From NCBI RefSeq assembly GCF_900700375.1, contig NC_041717.1, positions 20,236,310 to 20,300,309 of the forward strand: a DNA stretch of 64,000 nt, read 5' to 3'. The DNA is from Denticeps clupeoides (lineage: Eukaryota > Chordata > Actinopteri > Clupeiformes > Denticipitidae). The position numbers and the translations under genes were made by a program. The notes below the pieces were generated by a model that did no database searches, was not told where the DNA came from, and saw only the letters and a program-made list of their open reading frames with translations. Shown piece by piece: positions 32,801 to 49,733 of the stretch (position 1 is the first letter of the stretch; the number at the start of each line of letters is the position of its first letter).

Positions 32801-35800
32801 CAAAGCACCGTCCCCACACACTGCTCCCCGGGCGCCTGTCATGGCCCACTGGTGATGGTTAAAAGCAGAGGATACGTTTGAAAGTGAAGTGATGCTATGA
32901 CAGGCACCTGGAGAGCGGTGTGTGGGGACGGTGATTTGCTCAGTGGAGACCAGAGGTTTGGAAGGGGAATGTTTTCCCATTCTTGGTTGATCCAGGGTCC
33001 TTGTTGTTCTCATTATGCTTCTTGCAGGATGCAGCGCTGTAACCTCACAGAAATGAGCTGTCGTGCTGTGGCCTCAGCACTCAAATCTGATTCTTCATGT
33101 CTGAAGGTGTTGGACCTAAGTAACAATGACTTGCAGGAACCCTGGCTGAAACATCTGACTACAGCGATGCAGGATGAACGCTGTAAACTGGAGATTTTAG
33201 AGTGAGCGTTGACGTCCGCCACCGCCACCTGTGTGCACACGCATGTGTCAGCATTATAAGTATAATAACCAATACATTGTGGTACAATTCCCAGGCTGTA
33301 TAACTGTAAACTGACAGATCAGAGCTGTGAACATCTGGCCTCAGTGATCAGATCGGCCTCCTCCTGTCTAACAGAGATGGACCTCAGTGTCAACGATCTG
33401 GAGGACTCTGGAGCGATGCATCTCTCTCAAGCGCTGCTGGATGATCACAGTAAAGTCAAGACGTTAAAGTGAGTGTTGGCACACACAGCGCATCTGAGCT
33501 AGAGCTGTAATTTGGTCTAAAACGTTAGAGCCCGACCCGACGTGACAAGTATAGCCTCCGTTTCACCTCCTCAGCATCCATTTTCGCATCTCTCTCGCTA
33601 AGTAAAATGCATCATTGTGGCCACGATTTGCTAATGAAATGAACATTTCTTCAAACAATTACATTTATTAAAAGAAATGTACTCAGCCCTCGCGGCGCTT
33701 TCACACCGGCGCCTCGCTGCAAACCCCTCCGGCGTATGACTGACTGGGGACTCCGCGCCCGCGCCCTCCACCAGCAGCCCCGACACACCCTAGATTAAAA
33801 AAGCTACACAAGATCATGAAGTTGGGGTTTTATTTGTGTCTCTGGTTCTATATGCAACAAGTTACACATACATTTGAATGGTCAGGTAACTCTTCCAGAC
33901 TTTTATTAACTTATTGAGCTGTGGCTTGTTTACAATCACCAAAAGTGATGCAAATATTGAACAACAACAACAACAACATTTATTTAGTCCAAAACAACGA
34001 CGCTCCCAGAAATTCTCTGTACTTTTCTGCTTTTCCTCATCTGCAACCCTGTGGAGGATGCTGGCCTTGTCGCGCGTCCGGACTTCTGCTTCTGTGAGCT
34101 GCTCGTTTGCCACAGTGGACCCGTTTGACCAATGAGCTAAATGTGCGTCCGCGTCCGTGTGTGTGTGTGTGTGTGTGTGTGTCCATTACTTTTCCCCAGA
34201 CTGTGGGGCTGTAAACTTACAGATCAGAGCTGTGCCGCGCTGGTCCCTGCCCTGAAATGTGGTTCCTCACGCCTGACCAAGCTGAACTTGAGCGATAATG
34301 AACTGCACGATTCAGGGACCAATCTTCTGTCCGATGCGCTGGCCGATCCACGCTGTAAACTGGAGAAATTACAGTAAGTGTATTATTTCATGGACAGAAT
34401 AGAAAGCAAATACGAAACTAAACCACTTTAACGTAGAAGCCAGAATGGAGAGGAAGGCAGGAAAAAAACTAAAGAGCAGAGAACAGGGAACACAGAATCA
34501 GTCTGAACTGTTCCAGCTCGAAGTGAATCTGAGCAGTATCGAAAACGCACGACCCTCCATAACCGGCACAAAGAGGACGTTTTTAATGAGAATTTGTTCG
34601 TTTTTTATGCCCATGGAGCTGCAGTCCATTATATCAGATTTTGGCACAACCAAACAAATCCATTTGTGGATATTTGTTGGTGGTAGTAGCCTAGTGGGTA
34701 ACACACTCGCCTGTGAACCAGAAGACCCAGGTTCAAATCCCACTTACTACCATCGTGTCCCTGAGATAAGGGTCGCTCTGGATAAGGGCGTCTGATAAAT
34801 GCTGTAAATGTAAATTAATTTTCAGTCGGGTTCATGGTGGGTTAAGAGGCCATATTGTCGTGAGCACAGCCGACACGCCCACCCTCAGTCGTTGACGTGG
34901 CACGCATGTGTGAATTGAACAAATCACAGTTGCGTTAAGGCCATTTCTTTATTTTAAATATTTTTTTGACATCTGTGTGAAAATGTTGCCCCGTTGGAAG
35001 TTCTGGTAGTGATTCGTAATTGAAACGTACGTCTACCTGCAGGCTGGAGAACTGTAAAGTCACAGACCAGAGCTGTACAGATCTGGCCTCCGCTCTCTGG
35101 TCGGATTCCTCGAGAATGAAGGAACTGATGCTGAGGAACAATCAGCTGAAGGATTCGGGAGTGGAGCTTCTCTCTAAAGCACTGGAGCAGCCACACTGTC
35201 AGCTGGAGACACTACAGTGAGAACACAGGGCCACACTGACATTGAATCTCATTCATTGGGGCTGTTAGTAGCCTAGTCCCAGGTTCAAACCCCACTCTCT
35301 TCCAGTGTGTCCCTGAGCAAGACACTTAACCCTGAGGGACTGTCCATGTCGCTTTGGATAAGGGTGTCCGATGAATGCTGTGAATATAATCAATGACCAT
35401 TTACGTTGCCAGGCCGTGCTGTGCTCCGTCGGCAGTTTAGGGGGCAGTGGTGGGCCACCACTGGTGGCCTAGCGGTTAAGGAAGTGGCCCCGTAATCAGA
35501 AGGTTGCCGGTTCAAATCCTGATTCGCCGAGGTGCCACTGAGGTGCCACTGAGCAAAGCACCGTCCCCACACACTGCTCCCCGGGCGCCTGTCATGGCTG
35601 CCCACTGCTCACTCAGGGTGATGGGTTAAATGCAGAGGACAAATTTCACCATGTGCACCGTGTGCTGTGTATCACATGTGACAATCACTTTTTTTTTTAA
35701 ATATTACACGCCACACTGTAGGGGAGGTGCATGCATGACCTTGTCAAAATGAAACTTTGGCCGTCTCTGACCTCCTGGCCCATGCGCTGGTGTGTATGTG

Positions 35801-37387
35801 TTCCTCACAGGCTGCAGGGCTGTCAGCTCACGGCTCGGAGCTGCGAAGCCCTGTCTACCGTTCTCAGATCAGACTCCTCGCGCCTCACGGAGCTCGACCT
35901 GAGCGACAACGATCTGCTGGACCCCGGAGTGGAACTTCTCTCAGCGGCACTGGACGATCCGGGGTGTAAACTGGAGAAATTGCAGTGAGGTTCCAGTTTT
36001 TTTCTGACAATTAATGCTGTCACTTAACTTGAAGAAACGTTAATGTATTAGTTGCACATTTTGCAAAGAATTCTTAAGCCTACAGCTTGGTATCATATGT
36101 AAAACTATTGATGTGATTCCCCCACTTTGCATTGCTTGCAGCAGAAAGTAAAAAATGTTGAGCAGGGTTCATTGTGGGATATCGTGTCGAATATATTGTC
36201 GGGAGCGAGTTGCAATGAAATAGAATGTTAAATGTTTAAATCTAAGTATTGTAAACACTCTAAGGCATAATGATAAATGATGCTGAAACAAGCACATGCA
36301 TGTCCCCCAAAATCCACTTTTTCCATCGTGAAATGATGGGTTTACGCCACCATGTCAGTGGATCCAGGCCCATGCGTTGGTGTGTATGTGTTCCTCACAG
36401 GCTGCAGGGCTGTAAGCTCACGGCTCGGAGCTGTGAAACCCTGTCTACTGTTCTCAGATCAGTCTCCTCGCGCCTCACGGAGCTCGACCTGAGCGACAAC
36501 GATCTGCGGGATTCAGGAGTGAAACGTCTCTCAGCGGCGCTGCAAGATCCACGCTGTAAGCTGCAGAAATTACAGTGAGTGTTGCCACTAGAGCCAAATG
36601 GAAATGAGGGTGATTATTACCGCACCTCAAAACACAGGACGCTGCCCAGAAATCAGTCAGTTATTATATGGACTGCACATACAGTACAGGCCAAACGTTT
36701 GGACACCTTCTCATTCAACGTGTTTTCTTTATGTTCATGACCATTTACGTTGGTAGATTCTCACTGAAGGCATCAAAACTATGAATTAACACATGTTGAG
36801 TTATGTACTTAACAAAAAGTGGAGACCCGGCCTCCACAGTCACCGGACCTGAACCCAATCCAGATGGTTTGGGGTGAGCTGGACCAACAAGTGCTAAACA
36901 CCTCTGGGAACTCCTTCAAGACTGTTGGAGAAGCATTTCAGGTGACGACCTCTTGAAGCTCATCGAGAGAATGCCAAGAGTGTGCAAAGCAGTAACCAGA
37001 GCAAAGAAACTAGAATATAAAACATGTTTTCACTTATTTCACCTTTTTTTGTTAAGTATATAACTCCACATGTGTTCATTCATAGTTTTGATGCCTTCAG
37101 TGAAAATCTACCAACGTAAATGGTCATGAAAATAAAGAAAACATTGAATGAGAAGGTGTGTCCAGACTTTTGGCCCTGTACTGTATTTGTGTGTGCGTGT
37201 GTGTTATTTCTCCCAGACTGCGGGAATGTAACCTTGCAAGTCCGAGCTGTGGCGCTCTGGCGTCCGCCATCCAGTCGAACTCAGATCTGAAGGAGCTGAA
37301 CCTGAGTGGAAACAATCTGCAGAATTCCGGAGCGAAGCGCCTCTTGAGAGCGCTGCGGGAGCCACGCTGCAACCTGGAGAAACTACT
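29809..37387 (+). CDS. NLR (NLRC3-like) FISNA-NACHT-LRR receptor
   Basis: A large exon, 29809-31633, carries the fish FISNA motif ([25 protein letters not shown]), NACHT with Walker A GVAGIGKT and Walker [12 protein letters not shown], and the helical region to AVKICRKAR. Eight leucine-rich-repeat exons follow at 31941-32111, 33028-33201, 33295-33468, 34200-34373, 35043-35216, 35811-35984, 36401-36574 and 37217-37387, nearly all 174 nt with identical phase (L-x-x-C-x-L-T, L-x-E-L-D-L-S-x-N-x-L). NLRs are cytosolic sensors; in this class nucleotide binding drives oligomerisation, and the LRRs sense ligand or autoinhibit. No N-terminal death-fold exon was found upstream, and no B30.2 follows. 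Exons 6 and 7 are near-duplicates. The large exon begins at an acceptor (GAAAG) in phase 1, so an upstream exon must supply the start. Confidence 0.9.
32173..32300 (+). repeat. SINE family A in NLR intron
   Basis: GGGGGCAGTGGTGGCCTAGT head and B-box GGTTCGAGTCCC; the middle of the body is deleted before AAATGCAGAGGACAC. Confidence 0.8.
32690..32955. repeat. Composite SINE family A pieces in NLR intron
   Basis: A minus-strand tail (AAGTGAAGTCATTGTGAAAC) is joined to a plus-strand copy lacking its extreme head (GCCTAGAGGTTAAGGAAGCG), then a second minus-strand body piece (GCTATGACAGGCACCTGGAG). This suggests SINE-into-SINE insertion. Confidence 0.7.
33500..34140. other. NLR intron, no additional exon seen
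   Basis: Contains a CAA microsatellite (33961-33978), GC-rich patches and, at 34156-34182, a GT run close to the next exon acceptor. Small frames show no LRR pattern. Confidence 0.5.
34678..34815 (+). repeat. SINE family B in NLR intron
   Basis: GGTGGTAGTAGCCTAGTGGG head, GGTTCAAATCCC B-box; the body is shortened, and the L2-like GTCGCTCTGGATAAGGGCGT end is intact. Confidence 0.85.
35258..35392 (+). repeat. SINE family B, deleted copy
   Basis: GTTAGTAGCCTAGTCCCAGG head joined directly to GGTTCAAACCCC, so the anticodon-arm equivalent is missing; the end is GTCGCTTTGGATAAGGGTGT. Confidence 0.75.
35434..35695 (+). repeat. SINE family A, full length, with head duplication
   Basis: The head GGGGGCAGTGGTGG is followed by GCCACCACTGGTGGCCTAGC, a short palindromic duplication; the rest runs to CACATGTGACAATCAC. 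Confidence 0.85.
36680..37185 (+). mobile_element. Short Tc1-type transposon in NLR intron
   Basis: Termini TACAGTACAGGCCAAACGTT and TTTTGGCCCTGTACTGTA are inverted repeats, with TA at the ends as for Tc1/mariner. The interior keeps the transposase C-terminal trace [19 protein letters not shown]. The N-terminal and catalytic core are deleted, so it is non-autonomous. Confidence 0.9.
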
Positions 37388-37437
37388 GTAAGTCTTGACA
37401 TCGGCGCCGAACCGTCATGTACGTTCGTGTGCGGAAC

Positions 37438-37637
37438 TACATTTACATTTTACATTTACAGCATTTATCAGACGCCCTTATCCAGAGCAACTTACAATCA
37501 GTAGTTACAGGGACAGTCTCCCTGGAGCAACTTAGGGTTAAGTGTCTTGCTCAGGGACACAATGGTAGTAAGTGGGATTCGAACCCGGGTCTTCTGGTTC
37601 ATAGGCGAGTGTGTTACCCACTAGGCTACTACCAGCC
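37438..37637 (-). repeat. SINE family B
   Basis: Complete minus-strand copy from the TACATTTACAGCATTTATCA end to the head CTAGGCTACTACCAGCC. Confidence 0.85.
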
Positions 37638-37703
37638 CAACCAGGAACTGTTGCTCAGGCCAACCGAAGCCCCACTGAGACCCGCGATCCTTTTATCCCA
37701 CAG

Positions 37704-37812
37704 AACCGACAGCGGGGATTTGGTAAAGCTGCAGCGGGGGCGGCAGCAGCGGAGTCAGCCCGGCGCCAGGAGCTGCTTCCGGTTTCCGACACAGACGTAC
37801 GGACGCAGATGA
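37704..37812 (+). CDS. Candidate terminal exon of the NLR
   Basis: An acceptor TTTTATCCCACAG precedes a segment that, spliced from the last LRR exon (phase kept), reads TDSGDLVKLQRGRQQRSQPG and stops at 37810-37812. It has no known domain and is Arg/Gln-rich. It is offered only because the last LRR exon ends in a good donor (GTAAGT) and this phase fits. Confidence 0.3.
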
Positions 37813-38244
37813 TCGGACATGCTCGCAGCTGCGAGGGCCACAACACACCCGGGCCTGAAAGTGTTGTGACTGTGCGCGTGTGTCATGATCTTAATGTGAA
37901 GCAATAATCCACTGTGAACAGTAGGGGCACTGCCGAGCCTGCCTCGTTTCATTTTTTACACATGCCTGTTGAGAAGGTAAAGGCCATGTTTTCCTGGTGC
38001 TACATACGAAGTGTTTGCTAATGCCTCAGCATTTATGTCTTCTGGATTTAGAAGAATGGACAAATGCAAATATCTTGGAGAGGAGGAACAAACTTACACG
38101 TTTTTTGTTGCCGTGTAAACTAATTTAGGGGGAGTGGCCTGTGTTTCTGATCGGGTGATGACTGTTCAGCTTAATTGTCTGTGAATCACACAGGATGGAG
38201 ATCATTATATTACAAGATAATGGCATCTTTTACGCCATCTTAAA

Positions 38245-38494
38245 GTGTAGTGTTTGTCACATGTGATTCACAGCAGCACAGCACACGGTGCACACACTGA
38301 AATTTGTCCTCTGCTTTTAACCCATCACCCTGAGTGAGCAGTGGGCAGCCATGACAGGTGCCCGGGGAGCAGTGTGTGGGGACGTTGCTTTGCTCAGTGG
38401 CACCTCAGTGGCACCTTGGCAGATCGGGATTCAAACCGGCAACCTTCTGATTACGGGGGTGGTTCCTTAACCGCTAGGCCACCACTGCCCCTTG
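38245..38494 (-). repeat. SINE family A, full length
   Basis: From GTTTGTCACATGTGATTCAC to GCTAGGCCACCACTGCCCC on the plus strand, with all landmarks. Confidence 0.88.
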
Positions 38495-38499
38495 GGAAA

Positions 38500-39470
38500 G
38501 GCACAATAGCATGTGTTTTTTATGCCACAGTTTTTTTTACCACTAAGCGGCGTAAAAAAAACGACATAGTGGACGATTGAACGGCAGTTTTTTTTAAGTC
38601 GTTACCTTTAAGATGGTGTCGTGAAACTGGCTTGGCACATCTCCGCCCCACCCCAGCAGCAGCCTGCCACGCCCCCTGGAGCGCCACCCCGCGGTTTCTG
38701 ACTTCCCTCATAGCCCTCATACACAGAGTGTGGTCAGTGGACGTCACTGACGTGTCCTCTGCTATAAGCACGTGTAGCTCCAGGAAAAGTAGGGCCCGGT
38801 CCGTTTTTTTTTTCCTTTAGAAATCCCGCATACACTCTGAGCCTTGAACACTGTCCAGCCCTGAATTAGAATGTGAGTAAAGTTCCAGTTTGAAACACCC
38901 ATGCCTTGCGTCTTTTACTTTGTGGGGGCTTTGTTGAAATGGTTAAAAAAATGTCGACTATGGCATTGCTTGACTTAGGATTTTTTTTTTCATTTATGAC
39001 CAATGGTACTAAGGTCTAAGAAAAATTAACCCAACATGGACAATTAACCCCTAAGAGGCATGGGCATAACCCCCTTTTTTCATGCCCAATTCGTGTTGGT
39101 ATAATGTTCTTTTATTTTAAAAATGCATAAAAATATGTATATGATACACGGATGAGTGAGAATTCACCAGTGTCTGTGGAAAGGGGGAAGTTAAGTAGAC
39201 TTTGATTGTGTAGTCTGGTGCAAAATGACGTGGCAGACATACGGTATTTGGCCCGCATGCCAGCAATTTCAACTAAAGATAGCATTCATATAGAAAAAAA
39301 AAAACACACTTTCCGCATTTTATATCTGCAAGGGGAAAATTTTGCAAGCCGTGACCAACATTCGTTCCTCATTCAAGGCCAGTTTTACTCGTGCAAACAT
39401 CGCATCAGCACTTGTGGCCTTTAAAGGAAGATCTGAGAACATCTGCAGCAGACCTCGGCAAGCAGCGGTA
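38500..39470. other. Upstream region of the GPCR gene, nothing assigned
   Basis: AT-rich with poly-T and poly-A runs. The last ~30 bases before the ATG (CAGACCTCGGCAAGCAGCGG) are presumably 5' UTR. No clear TATA box or upstream coding exon. Confidence 0.4.
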
Positions 39471-39472
39471 GG

Positions 39473-40438
39473 ATGGAGACGTCGGCCAGCGGCTGCTGTC
39501 CGTATGACGGCGGCGTGCTCACCGAAGTGCTGCCCATGCTGCTCACCTTCGAGTTCCTGCTGGGGGTCCTGGGGAACGGTGCGGCCCTCTGGATCTTCTG
39601 CTGCCACATCAAGCCATGGAAGAGCAGCACCGTCTTCCTCTTCAACCTGGCACTGGCCGACTTCCTCCTCCTCGTGGTGCTGCCATTCCGCGCCAGCTAC
39701 TACGCCGCCGAAATGGACTGGAGGTTCGGAGAACTTTTCTGCCGGGTCTTCCTGTTCATGGTGTCCCTCAATCGCAGTGGAAGCATAGTCTTCCTCACCG
39801 TCGTCGCAGTGGACAGGTACATGCGCGTCGTCCATCCTCACCATCAGCTCAACTCCATGCTCTTCTCCAGGGCTGTGTGTTTGGCCGTAGCTCTCTGGGG
39901 AATCGCCGCCTCCTTGAACGTGCACCTCCTGGCCCAACCTCAGTCTCTGCTGCTAGCAGGAAGCAACACGACGCAGTGCGAGAGCTTCATCATCTGCCTG
40001 CAGTCTGACCCGGCATCTTTGTGGTACAAATCCGTCTTCGTGGTCTTGTTCCTCGTGCCCCTGGCTGTTATCGTGCTCTGCTCTCTTCGCATCGTCTCGG
40101 AACTGAGGAAGCGGCACCTGGACCAGCATGCGCGGATCAAGAAGGCCTTGCACGTCGTGTCTGCCGTGGTCGTGGTGTTCGTCATCTGCTTCCTGCCCAG
40201 CAACCTTGCCCAGCTGCTGATCTGGGTGAAGATCTGGACCAGGGGACGTTGTGACGCCATGCAGGATGTGAACAAGGTGTTTTACGCGAGTCTGGCCCTG
40301 ACCTACCTCAACAGTGTGCTGGACCCTGTAGTCTACTACTTCTCCAGCCCAACCTTCAAGAAGGTCTTCAGCCGCCTGCCAGGAGAGCAGAAAGTGAGGG
40401 AGGGACGGGACGGGCAGTGCCCAGGACAATCAGACTGA
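39473..40438 (+). CDS. hcar1: Hydroxycarboxylic acid receptor-like GPCR
   Basis: An intronless 321-residue class A GPCR. Landmarks: TM1 LGVLGNGAALWIF, TM2 LFNLALADFLLL, Cys90 at the top of TM3, LNRSGSIVFLTVVAVDRYMR with Arg101 and DRY 114-116, TM6 VFVICFLPSN, TM7 LNSVLDPVVYYF. The TM3 Arg in N-R-x-G-S aligns with the carboxylate-anchoring Arg111 of human HCAR2, and HPHHQLN after DRY is also typical. HCARs are Gi-coupled sensors of lactate, 3-hydroxybutyrate or related acids. An N-glycosylation site (SNTT) lies in extracellular loop 2. Start ATG has G at +4. The close relatives OXER1 and GPR31 cannot be excluded, so the symbol is provisional; the ligand is not known. Confidence 0.85.
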   Translation: METSASGCCPYDGGVLTEVLPMLLTFEFLLGVLGNGAALWIFCCHIKPWKSSTVFLFNLALADFLLLVVLPFRASYYAAEMDWRFGELFCRVFLFMVSLNRSGSIVFLTVVAVDRYMRVVHPHHQLNSMLFSRAVCLAVALWGIAASLNVHLLAQPQSLLLAGSNTTQCESFIICLQSDPASLWYKSVFVVLFLVPLAVIVLCSLRIVSELRKRHLDQHARIKKALHVVSAVVVVFVICFLPSNLAQLLIWVKIWTRGRCDAMQDVNKVFYASLALTYLNSVLDPVVYYFSSPTFKKVFSRLPGEQKVREGRDGQCPGQSD

Positions 40439-40444
40439 AAACGA

Positions 40445-41190
40445 GTCCCCGTTCCGTCCTCTCATTCTTGTGGTAGGAATCAAGAAGTAGTTGTTTTGGA
40501 TGGAAATCTCATTCCAACAAAAAGACAAAAAAAAACTTTTTCATTTAAACTTGTAAATAATTCAGCATTTTCAGATTTTACTTTGTTATTGATACATGGA
40601 AATGCATTTAATTCCTTTTCAGTGTTTTTAATATTCTTTATTATAACTCAGTTTTGAGTTTGAATCCTGGCTCGGACCTTGCATGCTCTCCCCGTGTTGG
40701 AGAAGGTGTCCACCAGGTTCTCCGGTTTCCTCCCGCCGTCCAAAGGCATGGTTAATTTAGGTTAGGTTTAGGTTAATTGCAGTGGAAGCGTGTGCCCTGA
40801 GGGACTCCCGAGGCCACAATCCTGAACAGTGGGATTAAGCGGTCATGGAAAGTGTTTTATTCACTCACAAAAATGGCTGATTTTAATTAATATCGTTACC
40901 TTCACAACAGTTCTTTTCACATGATAATTAACTACAAAAAAACTCACAGCCCTTGTAAATAAATGATTCATGGTTTAATTGGAAACTTCGGCTTGCTTCC
41001 TGACTGACCTGGATTAGTTATTTTTTCCTAAAAGGTTTTCTGAGGACCAGGTGCTGTAAAAGTGAAGTGCAAGCGCACAGTTTTATAATTTCTCACCACT
41101 AGGGGCGCCCTGTTTACTCAGGTTAACGTCTTTACACCACAGGGCAGCGGTGTACCTGAAATGTATGAGGAACAAGAAAAAACAAACGCA
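40445..41190. other. Intergenic, with a dispersed-repeat trace
   Basis: 40655-40860 (TTTGAATCCTGGCTCGG, CTCCGGTTTCCTCCCGCCGT, CCAAAGGCATG) matches the style of a common vertebrate/fish dispersed repeat with a B-box-like start. The remainder shows no feature. Confidence 0.45.
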
Positions 41191-41199
41191 TAAAAATAA

Positions 41200-41205
41200 T
41201 TTATT
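41200..41205 (-). terminator. Candidate polyadenylation signal of plekha2
   Basis: TTTATT on the plus strand (AATAAA on minus), about 1.3 kb after the plekha2 stop. It would give a long 3' UTR including 41206-42489. Not proven. Confidence 0.35.
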
Positions 41206-42216
41206 GCATTAAAAATGCCATCGTACCACGAGTGAACTGCAACAGTTCCACACATTAAACGTACAGTATGCCAGATCAACACCAGTTTCGAATTTTTTTT
41301 TTTTTTTTCCACCTTCAAGTAATCAATTCGTCCTGCTCGGAACTGGAAATACTGAATTGTGCACACATCCTGCTAAGACGCTTTAACATATCCAAGCTTC
41401 ATCACACCGCTTCCATCTTCCACAAAAAGTACAAATGTTAACAACATGAACAAAAGATAAAAAATATACTTCAGTCATACTTCAGCAGAGCACATTCCTT
41501 CACATTTCATTTGTACCTTCTCCTACGTACCACACTCCCCTGAACTACTCCTAACATCAAGCTTAATACTTTTTTTTTTTTTTTTTTTAGACGACAACTT
41601 GCTTTTTCACATTTAATTTGCTTCACACCTCTTTGCAATGCTCAAGATCATTTTGGGTGCGTGCGTGTGAGCACATGTAGATATATCAGCAAGCACATAG
41701 AATAGAAAGAGGCATGTGGTGGGTTTACAGGGTTGAGGCAAGGCCAGCTTTGGTCTCAGCGTCTGCTTTGGCTAAAAAACTGATCATTCTTCAGTCTAGG
41801 AGTTAAGCAAATACCTCAAAGTTCACGGGTAGGAATAGGTTAATTCAGATTATTAATTAAAAAGCAATAATACACAAATAATTTTTTAAAAAGCACTGTG
41901 CTACAAAAATTGTTGTCCCCTAACAATTTTTTTTTTGTCTTAGTGGTCCCCTAATACTATTTTCAAGATTCTTAATTGACATGTGCATAGTAATAGCAGT
42001 ACAATACGCAGTGAAATGCATCTGAAGTCTCTTTCCAAAATTCAGCCTTGGTGCAGAATCACAGCCCCTTTGATCCAGTCCCACTGTGACATTTCCCCGG
42101 AAGCGCCGTTTTGAAGTCTGTAGCTTTAAATGCAAATGAGGAGGAGAGCGGAGGGGCGAAGAGGAAATTACATCATCAACACCGTTCACCAACCACAATG
42201 TTTTTTTGTGCTCAGC

Positions 42217-42285
42217 TGCAATGCTTGGCACGTTTGGAAGCCATGATGGTCAGTGTGCATAATGTTTTAGGGGAGGGGTGGGACA
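42217..42285. repeat. Segment shared with 54088-54156
   Basis: CTGCAATGCTTGGCACGTTT, GGAAGCCATGA and ATAATGTTTTAGGGGAGGGG recur at 54088-54156 in the same orientation. Here the segment is in the presumed plekha2 3' UTR. Confidence 0.6.
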
Positions 42286-42489
42286 TCCTCTGAGCGGAAA
42301 AAGCATGAGAAACGGGAGGGAACCTTTCCCCTTATGACATCATAAGGGGACAAATTCCAGATCGGACCGTCTGAGCTGTTGTCATTGAATCTGAGTGAGC
42401 TTGAGTGCAGCTGGAATGAGCATTTGCTGGCCATCAATTAGGCAAGTTAGCGAAGAGGTTAGCAAGCAGGGAAGGTCGCACAGACCAAG

Positions 42490-48794
<6,305 letters not shown>

Positions 48795-48800
<6 letters not shown>

Positions 48801-49214
48801 TCTGTCACGGGATGCGGACGCGCAGTGGAGAGGGCGCCCCCTGTCGGTCAGTGAAGTGAAGTGGTTGTCATAGTGATACACAGCAGCGCAGCACACGGTG
48901 CACACAGTGAAACGTGTCCTCTGCATTAAACCATCACCCTTGGTGAGCAGTGGGCAGCCATGACAGGCGCCCGGGGAGCAGTGTGTGGGGACGGTGCTTT
49001 GCTCAGCGGCACCTCAGTGGCACCTTGGCGGATCGGGATTCGAACCGGCAACCTTCTGATTAGGGGGCCGCTTCCTTAACAGCTAGGCCACCACTGCCCC
49101 TTCAAGGGATGCAGACGCGCAAGTGAGAGGGCGCCCCCTGTCGGTCGGTGAAGTGCCACCTTCTGTCACGGGATGCAGACGCGCAGGGAAGAGGGCGCCC
49201 CCTGTCGGTCGGTG
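48795..49214. repeat. ~60-bp tandem repeat split by a SINE
   Basis: CACGGGATGC.GACGCGCAG, GAGAGGGCGCCCCCTGTCGGTC recurs at 48805, 49106 (partial) and 49165. SINE-A 48850-49102 lies between the first and second units. Confidence 0.75.
48850..49102 (-). repeat. SINE family A, full length
   Basis: From AGTGAAGTGAAGTGGTTGTC to GCTAGGCCACCACTGCCCC; all landmarks intact. Confidence 0.88.
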
Positions 49215-49733
49215 TAGCTCCCTATAAACGTGGAGTTTTCTTTTTTTTTTTCATGTTGCCCGGTGCTTTTTTCCGCTCTCAATATGACACCTTCTGGTGA
49301 GGTTTTATATAGTTTGGGTTTATTAATACATTTTATTCATGATTTAGAAATTATTCGATTCCCAAATCTCACAAACTGGTTGGTTGAACATGACAGTGAG
49401 TTTACTGCACTCCACTGACCTCCACAGATCCCAATCCAGAAGAGCTCCTTAAGGATGTGATGGAACAAGAGATTCATATCATGCATCTGCAGCCGACAAA
49501 TCTGTGCGGTATGTTTCAAATGTCTTGACCTGACAACCTAGTACCTAATAAAATGGCTGGTGAGGGTACATAAGCAGCAAAAGGGGCACTTTAGCAGCAA
49601 AAGGTAGAATATGATGAAGAACCAATTATTGGCAAAACAAGTGAGATGATCAGATGAAATGTTTAACGTTAAATGAAAAATTGAGTTAAACACATATACA
49701 CACACGTGTGTGTGTGTGTGTGTGTGTGTATAC
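49215..49733. other. No gene recognised
   Basis: A short frame at 49230-49418 has no known domain. A GT microsatellite runs 49705-49730 into the hAT insertion site. Confidence 0.4.

Noticed and set aside
39320-39937. 205-codon minus-strand frame opposite the GPCR
   Set aside because: Antisense shadow of a conserved 7TM coding exon.
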